Positions 1-10,757 of a DNA stretch of 64,000 nt are shown in pieces. Under the pieces are notes generated by a model. It had not been told where the DNA came from. It searched no databases and worked only from the letters and a program-made list of their open reading frames with translations. Source of the stretch: Lineus longissimus (taxonomy: Eukaryota > Nemertea > Pilidiophora > Heteronemertea > Lineidae); NCBI RefSeq assembly GCF_910592395.1, contig NC_088317.1, positions 7,318,001-7,382,000 of the forward strand, in the 5' to 3' direction. Both the position numbers and the translations under genes were made by a program. Position 1 is the first letter of the stretch; each line of letters begins with the position of its first letter.

Positions 1-48
1 AATCGGACTCAGTCCTGGTTACTGCGGAATGAACCATTTTTGATGAAA

Positions 49-239
49 TGTGACCCGCCACGGCAAAATAAGTCGCACGTCGAACAGAAGATGAGCCTAA
101 AATGACACCAGGACATAGTAGAAGAAATTGATCTACTCAGATTTCACACAAGGCAGACAATAGTGAAATGAACAACCAGTCCGTCTCAACCTGTCAAGCT
201 CGGAGCGACATGCGACTTATTTTGCCATGGTGGGTCACA
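49..239. mobile_element. Small inverted-repeat (MITE-like) element
   Basis: The left end (TGTGACCCGCCACGG, then AAAATAAGTCGCA) returns as its reverse complement at the right end, about 33 bp with a few mismatches. The element is about 190 bp and has no coding capacity. Its superfamily is not assignable from the ends seen. Confidence 0.75.
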
Positions 240-441
240 AATGTTTGTGGCAGGTTCTCCTTGCAAGAATGCATCACATAATATGTGATATTTTTATACG
301 GGTTTTGGATTTGACCAATTTTCAAGGTCACAGGTCAAATGGCATAAATTGGCTTTTGAGTGTAACTATAACATGTTTCTTAACCGCTGAAACTATGAAC
401 TTGAAATTTCGTACAGATGACTCCCTTTGTCATATAAGTCG
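240..441. repeat. Fragment of interspersed repeat family A (AGGTCA-rich)
   Basis: This is one partial unit of a family seen again at 868-1260, 6200-6960, 8141-9273, 9330-9650 and 9651-10757. Shared blocks are 'atggtaggttctcc', 'tttgatttgacc', 'aggtcacagaggtcaaatg', 'gtttcttaaccgct' and 'atgaacttgaaattt'. The AGGTCA pair here is spaced by one base (near 328-341). It continues after the nested element at 444-865. Confidence 0.7.
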
Positions 442-443
442 TA

Positions 444-865
444 CTTCCACCTATCAAATCCCCGTGTCTTTTGCGCTTACACCTATGAATTGCCGTGTCT
501 AAATAGACCCGTGTGTCAGATCCCCGTGTCTATTAGCCCCATCGAGCTCGATGGGGCTAATCGGGGCTAATATAGACCCGTGTTCAACACGGGTTTTTTG
601 ATAGGTGGAATCTGAATAGACACGGCTTGCAAGTACTAAGATCCGGCGACAGATGGCGCGGTGTAGTTGCCTCGGTATTGCACATGTGAAATTCCCCTCC
701 AATGGGAAAGAAACACAGGAGAGCTCCCTACCTACAGCGCACCTGTCGCCGGGGCTATCAACCATTATCGAACACCACTGAAAGGTGTAAGTGCGCCCCA
801 GGTTTTTTGACACACGGCGAAGACACGGGTCTTGAAAAAACACGGGGTTTTATGATTGGTGGAAC
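444..865. mobile_element. TA-flanked MITE with internal palindromes
   Basis: The ends are inverted (CTTCCACCTATCAAA at left, complement of GTTCCACCAATCATAA at right) and both are flanked by TA (442-443, 866-867). That fits the Tc1/mariner superfamily. It splits a family-A repeat whose sequence resumes after 867. Inside lie a perfect 30-bp palindrome (532-561) and a 17-bp palindrome around 577-593. The motif ACACGGG recurs in both orientations. No transposase is present. Confidence 0.65.
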
Positions 866-867
866 TA

Positions 868-1260
868 CGACTATAACACTGAATTTCGGTCTGATCTGAT
901 TCTCGACTTGGCCACCAGGGGCCCTAACTAAAAAAGGTGAAAAGTCGTTTATAAGCGACTTGTTTTCAATGATATTTTTATGGTAGGTACTCCGAGCAAG
1001 GATACATCACATATCCTACGGGTTTTTGATTTGACCTAATTTTCAGGGTCACAGAGGTCAAATGATGTGAATTGGCTGTTTGAGTGTAACTATGGCACTT
1101 TTCTTAACTGCTAAAGATATGAACTTGAAATTTGCTGTGTCCGTCGGCGTTCATCATCGTCATCGTCTGTATCTTGTTTCAATAACAGTGGCACATTTCT
1201 TAACCGCACGAGCTATGAACTAGAAACTTTGTAGACAGGACCACCCAGGTCAGGTGACCT
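868..1260. repeat. Family A repeat unit
   Basis: This is the continuation of the repeat interrupted at 444-865 plus a further unit. It has the conserved order: 'ctgatctgattctcgacttggccaccag', 'atggtaggtactcc', 'gggtcacagaggtcaaatg' (about 1046-1064), 'cttaactgct'. It is non-coding. Confidence 0.65.
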
Positions 1261-1423
1261 CTGGCAGAATCTATGGAAAATATTGTTTAAGTCCACCAGA
1301 AGAAAGATTTGTTGTAATAGGTCATTCTGTACCCATTCCTGAATGATAATCACACAATTTTTTAGCATGGCATCGATGACTTTTTTAAATATAGTGAAAA
1401 TTAAAAAGATTGACTACTGCCCG

Positions 1424-1806
1424 GTTGCTATGGTCAGGTGGACAGACAACCTATCGAAGAAAGTGGACAGACATTGTAAGAATTCTTGTTTTTTTTACAA
1501 GGTAAACCTTGCAATTGATATCTTCTTTTGAAGTATGAGAACAGTGATGAAACAAACATATAAATACAGGCTTTACTTATAAGTGGTAGATGTTTTGCCG
1601 TTTGTATGGTCAGGATGGACAGACATAAAAAATGACCATAGCAACAAGGACAGTCAAATTCGGCTGAGGAGAGTACTCATCCTGGAAATTTGCAATTTTC
1701 CTGCTGACCACAATTAATGATTACAAAGAAATATCTTATGGATTGTTCTCTGGGTGATTTCTGCCGATTTCGGACCTGTTGCTATGGTCAGGGTGGACAG
1801 ACATGA
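1424..1806. repeat. Left array of the GCTATGGTCAG..GGACAGACA motif
   Basis: Copies lie at about 1424-1450, 1451-1475 (partial), 1597-1626 and 1775-1804, with an inverted short copy near 1632-1654. Each reads GCTATGGTCAGG, a short gap, then GGACAGACA. The same motif occurs mainly in the opposite orientation at 5293-5982. The two arrays bracket the broken transposase-like gene at 2112-4521, so they look like transposase-binding subterminal repeats. Confidence 0.7.
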
Positions 1807-2111
1807 AAAATGCATCACTGGACTGGTTTGCGTCATGTTGTAGATCATCACCTTGCAATTGATCCTCAGTAATGACATCACAGTCTTGTTGGTTTGCTTC
1901 ATCACCGCACGGTCTGAAAATGGTAACATATTTCATTGGCACAATGCCCTGATATTGCAGACCAGACTAGAGGTAATCACAACACAAAATATTATTCTCC
2001 AAAGCCTGACACTTTCATACAATTTATCTATTTACATCATCATAGTAGTTAGAATTGTGTACAAGTGTATGACATCCTAGAACTCATTCAATGTCGACAG
2101 TGCAAAGTCAC

Positions 2112-4521
2112 TTACCTCTCAAGTGAAATTCCACATTCAGCAAGTATACCGTCTATATCGAATTCCTGATCTGTTCCATCTGTTTTCGAAGCTTGGTCAA
2201 CATCGGAAGAAACCAGGGGCTGAATGCGGCGCACCTCGAACATTCCCACTGCTGCATTGCTGCACTTTTTCCGACACAGATTTCCTGGGGCCTGCAGTTG
2301 CATCCTACACGCCTCACAGAAGCATGAAAGCTGTCTTGTCTGGATCTTGTATGGTTGTCCAACAGTGTTTTCGGCTTGATGAATTTTTCTGGTTCGGGGA
2401 ATGGTCTTAACTTGTGTGTATGGTCTGTCTCTTTTGATTTCGCCACTTTTCACCAAGAGGAAACTACGCTTTGACAGGACGAAGTCAGACTCGGCATTCC
2501 GCGTGCACCAGTTATAGACGTCTTCTTCACCATTTATAACAAGTTTGGATCCCAATTAAGCTCGATCCAGTGCTCGATTGATCACTCCGATTTCTCCATC
2601 ACCTTCGCCCTTTCCATGTTCTGAACCATAGTAGTTTCGACTCACGGGATGATCATGCTGTAAACTGAGGTCAGCAAATGGACCAGCGCTTTTATATTGA
2701 CAGCTACAACCATCGCTGAAGACTACTTGAACTCTCAAGTTAGGCATCTCAGCTAGCAGCTTGGTTTTAGCTATGTCACAGAAGTGCTTGACAGCATGGT
2801 GATCATGCATATTGTCTTTGGAGAAGATGATGATTGAATGACGCACAAGTCCCTCTTTACTTTTGTGATAAGAGACAACGGGATGAATGGTTATTTGCTG
2901 ATGATTGAAGAAGGCAGTCTTTATCTCATCCTCATGCATGGTAGAACGATTTTTCGCAAAGTCAATGACTTGCAACAACCATCCGGGTGGGAGTTCCTTT
3001 TTCAACTTCGAGTATTGGAAACTCTGCCAATGCGCCGTGCTCAGATGTTGCACAAATGTAACAGCTTGGGTTGGGCGTAACACATCTGCAAGCAATCCCG
3101 AGAAAATCTCTTCAAATTTGCCAGACTTGGTTAACAGCCTCCTTCGTATCTTCCCATCTGTGCTTTCCATGCGTTTCCATTCACACCAAGTAAATACTAT
3201 TCCTTGGAGGGCTGCATCCTCATTGAAGTAGTTGCGCAAAGTACTTTCCTGATCTTTACAGTGCTCACAATCTCCTATGCACTTGTTGTCATGAAAGCGG
3301 GCGGCGTCTGACTTGGTACATCACAGAACGTCCAGCAAGTCACATTCATTGAGCAGTTCTCTATTTGGGTCTGACATGAGACGGCTGATATCAAGCAGTT
3401 TGTAGCGCACGTTGATACAATAGACACAGCAACAAAATTCCCTGTACTTGGGACTAAGAAGGCGCTCGTTTTTCGGCCTCAGTCGTGCAAACTTTGCAAA
3501 TCTGACTTTTAACTCAGGATGTTCAACTCGAAATTTACTAAGGGCAGACTTGACTGAAACCTGCAAGGAATAGCCTGGTCCATGCTTTGTGGCAAACCTC
3601 TTTTGTGGAAGAACACAACTGATATCCTTTCGAATATAGAATTTCTGCACTGCATCTTTCAATACATTGGCACATATTTCTCTCCTTCGAACTTTGTGGC
3701 GTGGGAAAAATTTCTTTCGTAAGTGAAGCTGTTTCCTCACATGTCGTTTGCTTGCCTTCGTCACAAGCTTGCAAGCAAGAACCCGCACAGCCTCCCTCCC
3801 GGCCTTTGTTGATTTCAACTCGAGGATTGAAGATTTAACATCTGGGGAGAAGAACTCACAGTCCAACTTTCTCCGTTTCGCCAAGTCCGGGAATTCCTCA
3901 TCAACAGCTTTTCTTTTGCGAGGCGAACAGTTCTTGACAAGAGATGCAACAACCTTGGCATATTTGCCAGAGTTCTTTGGCTGCCGAGTCCTAGCCTTTG
4001 AAATTACATTATACTGAGACTTTTTGCATTTAAATGCCAGCGAGGCTGTGGTCTGTTTTTTTCTTCCCACTGGTGTCTTCGATTGATCATGTTGATTGCC
4101 TGCAGCTGGATTCCTCTTATTCCACTTACTCTTCTTATCTTTTTGCCGAATTGCATATTTCTTTTGGGGGGGTCTGTTTCTTCCTCCATGCCTGCTTTTG
4201 TTCACGCCATTTTAAGCGCTGACTCTCTTCAGTTTGCCTTGTGACGACAGGGAGCTTGACCTTTAGATGTCTCTGTTTGGGTCCAGGTTGAATTCCTTGC
4301 CGAATTCGCTCCTCATAATTCTTCTGGCGTATGCGACCCAGGGCTTTCTCATGCTCATTCTGTTTGATAGCAGCCTTTGATGGTTTCTTTTTTGCAAGAC
4401 TGCTTCTGAGGCGATCTCTTCTTTGCATGCATCGAACACGTTGGCTTTGTAAATACTTCTCATACTCCTCTGGGTTTTCTTCCTTCTGTGTCCTCCGATA
4501 AAGTGTGATTTTACTGACCAT
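2112..4521 (-). pseudogene. Broken DDE/RNase H-like transposon gene
   Basis: Coding sequence runs leftwards from an ATG at 4521 and is damaged in three places. The frame changes in a run of seven G at about 4164-4170. An in-frame TGA lies at 3321-3323 and an in-frame TAA at 2556-2558. Coding character continues in frame past both stops. The N-terminal part is very basic (Lys/Arg-rich, about 300 residues). The next part has Cys/His pairs (CIGDCEHC) that look zinc-binding. The third part has an RNase H-like core: VIDFA, then VVFSDGC, then HGKGEGDGEIG. The tail has a FCEACR motif. The core pattern resembles transposase-derived proteins common in invertebrates, but I cannot name the superfamily. 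The gene is inferred to be an inactive autonomous copy of the element bounded by the arrays at 1424-1806 and 5293-5982. Confidence 0.65.
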
Positions 4522-5292
4522 CCTGAAGTGTAAATATTTTCACATAACAACATACATGTATTGACTGAGGACACAAATTTCTAAATGTCAACTTTCCATT
4601 CCAAGCCTTAACAAAATAGTTCAAATCAAACCTTGCAACCTTATTTACTATGCCTTACCTGCCAGTGAACCTGGAACTTTGCAGCGACTATCGTGGCCTA
4701 CCAATGATTAATGCCATGGGGTCGTGCCTGAAAAAAAAGGGACATTAGAAAACATGTGTGCTGCAATGCATTCCCCCAAGCCAAGTCACGTAGGCCTTAT
4801 GCACACCAAGTCACTAGGCCCTAGGCCTACAGACAGGCAGGCAAGGTGCCATGCAATATAAGGCCTATTTGACGTGTTTTTGAACATGGGACTGGAGGGC
4901 CCGGATTGGACACTCTCAATGAGACTCAGAAACTTTCAGGCTGTTAGGTGCCACCACTGGTCAGCGGTCCCAGGACCTTGAACACGATCTGATGTCGGAG
5001 CAAAAATGAATGTCACAACGTCATCCACAATATGGCACAATCCAAGGCAGGTGTGGCTTACCTTGGCCTGATGTCTAAATCTGCGACGCACTGGGACCAC
5101 TAGGCAGACCTTGAAAGTCGCTCATTTATTAATAGCTAGGCCTAGGAATCATTGGCTCCCGGGATATAACAGACCCAGCATGCAATGTACATGCACTGCC
5201 TGTGCATAGGCTAGGCCCCATCCCATTTCATCATGTTCACAATCAGATTCCCTGTTGAGTGCTAATTCAGAATCAATGCCAAATGGACACAA
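4522..5292. other. No recognised gene
   Basis: This is a non-coding stretch between the broken transposase-like gene and the right motif array. It contains several AGGCCTA-rich patches (about 4790-4870 and 5140-5150) and nothing else recognised. It is probably the 5' flank of the element. Confidence 0.5.
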
Positions 5293-5982
5293 AATGACGA
5301 TAGCATCTCTATTTGTCCATATCTGACGATCATTACAACTAATCATGTCCATTAACTGACGATAGCAACGCTGACGTCCGTCCATTTCTGACGATACAGA
5401 CACATTTGTCTGTCCAATCTGACGATAGCATCACAAGGCACAGCGTCTGCTAGCGTGCAGTCCATCAGAACAAAAGTGCGACCTCTAGATCGATGACGTC
5501 TCGAAAACTTTCAAACTTTTTACCCATTTCCGGGGTAGAAAATGCACAGATTTAAGCACACAGCTAGTGTACGTTGTTAATCTGAGCTATCGTCAGTATG
5601 TTAGACAGACAATTATTTGTGCAAATGTCTTTTTAATCACCTGGTGAAACAAAACGGAAAAGCAGGAATCGGAAACAATAGCGACTGCGCATGCGCGCAT
5701 CAAATTTATTTTCTCACCGACTTACAATAAAACAAGGAATCAAGGTGGAACGAAATGTGAATGTCAGCGCTGGTCATTGGACAGACTGACGATAGGTAAT
5801 TAAAAACAGTGATTGTTCTGAAAGAAATTGAGGTTTCCTGTCCCTCACGCATTCTGTGAACGAAACATCGACAATATATTTAAAAAATATGGTAGTTAGA
5901 GGGTTTATGGGGCTGTTATACATACACAAATTGACTGTTTAAATCATCAGGTGAAAGGACAGACGTCACCTGACGATCGCAA
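5293..5982. repeat. Right array of the TGTCC..CTGACGATAGCA motif
   Basis: Copies lie at about 5293-5306, 5312-5334, 5347-5369, 5376-5396, 5408-5431, 5771-5796 and 5961-5982. One copy is in the opposite direction at 5584-5611. The motif is the reverse complement of the left array (GCTATCGTCAG..GGACAGACA). Together the two arrays define an element of about 4.5 kb. Confidence 0.7.
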
Positions 5983-6199
5983 CTGTAATAATGCATTGGT
6001 TTCAAAAATTGGGACCAATGTATGTCCACCTCATAAGCTTGAAAAAAAAAGAAAATATTTGTATTTTCTATATTAACATTGATTTTGGGGCATAACAGCT
6101 ACAACTGCTGCTAAAATATGACATCTCAAAGACAATATATTTACTTTTCTGAAAAGTCAGCAATTTCAAATGCTGGTCTTCCATTTAGCAACACCCTAC

Positions 6200-6960
6200 T
6201 AAAGTGGCCCTAATTTCCATAGAGTCTGCCCTTTGACAATGAATTGGTCCGATCTGATTCTGGCCAGAAGTGGAAACCTAAGAAGTGTGATATTTCTCTT
6301 TTTTGACTTGTTTTCGATAAAATTTTTATGGTAGGTTCTCCTAGCAAGGATGCATCACATATATTACGGTTTTTGATTTGACCTAATTTGCGAGGTCACA
6401 GAGGTCAAATGCCGTAAATTGTCCATTTGAGTGTAACTGTGGCACGTTTCTTAACCGATAAAGCTATGAACTCGAGCTAGTACACATGACTCCCTATGTC
6501 ATATAACCTCGGACAACGAATTTCAGTCCGATCTGATTCTCAACATGGCCACCAGGGGGCCTGAAGTTAAAACCTAAAAAGGGCGATATCTCGCTTATCA
6601 GCAACTTGTTTTCAATTATATTTTTATGGTAGGTATCCCGAGCAAGTATACATCACATATCACGGGTTTTTAATTTGACTTAATTTTCAGGGGTCAAATG
6701 GTGTGAATTGGCCGTTTGAGTGTAACTATGGCACTTTTCTTAACCGCTAAAGCTAAGAACTTGAAATTTGGTACACATGACTCCCTATGTCTTGTTATCT
6801 CGAACATTGAATTTCAATTTGATCTGATTCGCAACTTGGCCACCAGGAGGCCAAAACTAAAAAACCTGAAAAGTGAAATATAACGCTTATCAGTGACTTG
6901 TTTTCGATATTTTTATGGTAGGTACTCCAAGCAATTATACATCACATGTCATACCGACTT
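6200..6960. repeat. Family A, tandem units
   Basis: Roughly two and a half diverged units of about 330 bp, each with 'cttgttttcgat', 'tttttatggtaggt', 'gtttcttaaccg' and 'ctatgaact'. The first carries a GGTCA-type direct repeat near 6391-6409. Nothing here is coding. Confidence 0.65.
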
Positions 6961-8140
6961 TGGTTTGACCTATATACTATACATGTAGAATGTTTCCTAA
7001 CCAGGATGAATTCCTAACCACAAAATATCGAGACGGTGAGCACAATGGCCCCTGGCTGTTTAATCATTTGGGAAATAAGGTTATTTGTGAATTTTGCAAA
7101 ATCGGCGGTTTACAGTATTACATTTCGTGTCAGCAAATTTAAAAACAATAGCATTTTATTGTAGTCATTGGTATCCATCGGTATGTATGTGACTCAAATT
7201 TCGCTCTGTAAACATGACATGCTACATGCTATGTGCATATCACAATTTACAAGAAGAAACACTTTCATTCATCTACTGATGACATCACTTATGGCTTAGA
7301 AGTGTATACATGTTTTTATGATATATCTTTATATTCATAAGGTTGAGGTTTCTTATTACACTTCTGAAATAACAGCTCAAGATGTCTTAGGAAATTTCTG
7401 TATGGGTAACGTCTTGCATTTGAAACTGTTCCAACAACTATAGTAAGTAGATTTTATCAAGTATCATTTTTGACTAAGATGAACTTTCTGAGCATATGAG
7501 GTTAATCTTGAGGTGCAAGTGTTGCTGCCAAGTTCTAGTGAAGGATCTTATTGGCTGCACATCCACAAAAAAAATATTTCAAAACATTAAATGTGGTTAT
7601 TTTCCTCACATCTGAGAACAAAGATGGATTCCAGAGAAACTTTTCTGAAACACTGGCACTCTATTAATTTTTGTCGGGAGTCAAAAGGTTTTAAGGAGGC
7701 TCCCTCCTCCTACACTCGTGCCTTAGTAGAAAAAATACAACAGTGTGCAAGTATAAGTCAAATATGTCACGTTATCACACAATCCGTGCAAATACATGAT
7801 GCAATGCATTGCGTGACATTATCACACATTGCATCATGCACTGGACAGCAAGGAAATAGATCAGATGTACAGTTCTACCAGAAAGTAAATGTCCGTTGTT
7901 TTTTGGCTCACCGTAGGGGAGTCTATACAACACTGATGTGCCCGTCGTTGTTTGGTTTGCAAATAGTAGCTAAGGTGGTTATTTTCATCTTCATTAAACT
8001 CTTGTGTGGTTATTTTTGGATTCCCTTAGCTGGTTAACCACTTAAGCAAAGATATTGCAATGTGCCGAGCTTGCTCGAAGGAGTTCATTTCTGACAGTTG
8101 TCTTAGGTGGTTAAACATGGACTTGTCCATTTTCTGTTTT
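6961..8140. other. Unassigned intergenic sequence
   Basis: No gene is supported. A 148-codon open frame (7591-8037) has no recognisable domain and runs into repeat-like sequence. A hairpin with arms ATGATGCAATG / CATTGCATCAT lies at about 7796-7837. Confidence 0.4.
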
Positions 8141-8198
8141 TAGCTCACCTCTTAGCAGAGGTGAGCTTATCCCCTACCGTGGCGTCCGTCGTCCGTCT

Positions 8199-8230
<32 letters not shown>

Positions 8231-9273
8231 CGTCGTCCGTCAGCAGGGCACGTTTCGTAACTGTTAGAGCTATTGAGTTGAAACTTGGTACACATGTACC
8301 CTTATGTAATGACACCTTGGAGACCAAGTTTCGGTCCGATTCGTTTCATGGTTTGGCCACCAGGGGGCCAAACGTTAAAAGTGAAAATATGCAATATCTC
8401 CCTTAATAGTAGTCGGGAAATTTTGAAAAAAATATGGTAGGTACTTCTAGCAAAGGTGCATCATATATCCTCCGGGTTTTTGATTTGATCTCCTTTTCAA
8501 GGTCACAGAGGTCAAATGGTGTAAATTGGCCGTTAGGATGTAACGATGGCACGTTTCTAAACTGCAATGACTATTGATACCAAATTCGGTACACATTTAC
8601 CCCTTAGTCAGGTGATCTCAGGGACCGAAGTTTGGTCCAATATGATTCACCACTTGACCACCAGGGGGCAAAATCCAAAAACCTTAAAAGTGTGATTATT
8701 TCTTAACTTCTTGCTCGATTGCCACCAATTTGATATCATGGGTACATCTAACCACCATACAGTATATGTCACACAGGTTTTTAATTTGACCTTCTTGTCA
8801 AGGTCACAGAGGTCAAATGGCGTAAATTCGCCGTCAGGCCGTAACTCTGGCACGTTTCTTAACTGCAATGACTATTGATCACAAATTAAGTACACATGTA
8901 CCCCTTGGTCAGGTGATCTTAGGTACCGAAGTTTGGTGCGATCTGATTTGCCGTTTGGCCTCCAGGGAGGTGGCCAAATCCTAAATTCTTCAAAATGCCA
9001 TTATTCCTAGTAATGACTTGCCCGATTGGCACCAATTATATATCATAGGTACATCTAATTCCAACAACCATTCAATGTGTCACCCGGGTCTTCTTTGATT
9101 TGACCTACTTTTCAAGGTCACAGAGGTCGAATGTACTGTAAATTGGCCATTTTGGGGAAATTGTAATTGCTTGGACCTACATCAAACCTAACACTACATG
9201 ACACAATACCATGCTCTTTATCCATCTTTCCTCCACATGAGGTGAGCACAATGGCCCTGGCCATTTCATTTTA
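8141..9273. mobile_element. 1.1-kb non-autonomous repeat, copy 1
   Basis: It starts TAGCTCACCTCTTAGCAGAG and ends AGGTGAGCACAATGGCCCTGG, so the ends carry short inverted AGCTCACCT/AGGTGAGCA blocks. After a (CGT)n microsatellite (about 8195-8240) come about three family-A-like units of roughly 300 bp. Each has AAGGTCACAGAGGTCAAATG or a close variant. A second copy lies at 9651-10757. There is no coding capacity. The Arg-rich open frame over (CGT)n is a repeat artefact. Confidence 0.75.
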
Positions 9274-9329
9274 CCTCATTAGTGAAGATTGGAAACAAGG
9301 AATGCCCTCCTAAGCAAGAGTTCGTAGGT

Positions 9330-9650
9330 GGTAACCACCTAAGGTACTGTTAGTTGCTTCGTCCGTCGTTGTCTGTCGTAGTCCGTCGTCATCGTCGTCT
9401 GTATCCTGTTCCAAAAACAGTGGCACGTTTCTTTACCGCTAGGGCCATGAACTTGAAACTTTGTACGCAGGACCCCCAGCTCAGATGACCTCTGACAATG
9501 AATTGTGGTCCAATCTGATTTTTAACTTGGCCACCAGGGGGGTGAGAGGTGGAAACTTAAAAAGTGTTATATATCTCTCGTATGAGTGACTTGTTTTCGA
9601 TAACATTTTTATGGTAGGTTCTCCTGGCAAGGATACATCGCTTCTCATAG
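9330..9650. repeat. Family A-like unit with CGTCGT-rich start
   Basis: It shares 'cgtccgtcgt', 'ggcacgtttctttaccgct', 'atgaacttgaaac' and 'atggtaggttctcctggcaagg' with family A. It is truncated by the second 1.1-kb copy, which begins at 9651. Confidence 0.55.
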
Positions 9651-10757
9651 TTAGCTCACCTCTTAGCAGAGGTGAGCTTATCCCATACCGTGGCGTCCGT
9701 CGTCCGTCGTCGTCCGTTGTCCGTTAGCAGGGCACGTTTCGTAACTGTTAGAGCTATTGAGTTGAAACTTGGTACACATGTACCCTTATGTAATGACACC
9801 TTGGAGACCAAGTTTCGGTCCGATTCGTTTCATGGTTTGGCCACCAGGGGGCCAAACGTTAAAAGTGAAAATATGCAATATCTCCCTTAATAGTAGTCGG
9901 GAAATTTTGAAAAAAATATGGTAGGTACTTCTAGCAAAGGTGCATCATATATCCTCCGGGTTTTTGATTTGACCTCCTTTTCAAGGTCACAGAGGTCAAA
10001 TGGTGTAAATTGGCCGTTAGGATGTAACGATGGCACGTTTCTAAACTGCAATGACTATTGATACCAAATTTGGTACACATTTACCCCTTAGTCAGGTGAT
10101 CTCAGGGATCGAAGTTTGGTCCAATATGATTCACCACTTGACCACCAGGGGGCAAAATCCAAAAACCTTAAAAATGTAATTATTCCTTAACTTCTTGCCC
10201 GATTGCCACCAATTTGATATCATGGGTACATCTGACCACCATACAGTATATGTCACACAGGTTTTTAATTTGACCTTCTTGTCAAGGTCACAGAGGTCAA
10301 ATGGCGTAAATTGGCCGTCATGCCGTAATTATGGCACGTTTCTTAACTGCAATGACTATTGATCACAAATTAAGTACACATGTACCCCTTGGTCAGGTGA
10401 TCTCAGGTACTGAAGTTTGGTGCGATCTGATTTGCCGTTTGGCCTCCAGGGAGGGGGCCAAATCCTAAATTCTTCAAAATGCCATTATTCCTAGTAATGA
10501 CTTGCCCGATTGGCACCAATTTTGTATCATAGGTACATCTAATTCTAACAACCATTCAATGTGTCACCCGGGTCTTCTTTGATTTGACCTACTTTTCAAG
10601 GTCACAGAGGTCGAATGTACTGTAAATTTTCCATTTTGGGGAAATTGTAATTGCTTGGACCTACATCAAACCTAACACTACATGACACAATACCATGCTC
10701 TTTATCCATCTTTCCTCCACATGAGGTGAGCACAATGGCCCTGGCCATTTCATTTTA
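9651..10757. mobile_element. 1.1-kb non-autonomous repeat, copy 2
   Basis: It is near-identical to 8141-9273 from the first AGCTCACCT block to the final CCATTTCATTTTA. The main differences are a shorter CGT run and scattered substitutions. It is inserted in a family-A unit. Close identity suggests a recent duplication or recent transposition. Confidence 0.75.

Noticed and set aside
1-20. GGAC-TCA-GTCC hairpin at the window start as a member of the Polinton repeat
   Set aside because: A single 11-bp match without the first stem or linker is likely chance.
7591-8037. 148-codon open frame
   Set aside because: No domain, repeat-derived 3' part, no supporting signals.
8145-8406. Arg-rich and Arg-poor open frames over the CGT run
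   Set aside because: They are products of a trinucleotide microsatellite inside a non-coding repeat.
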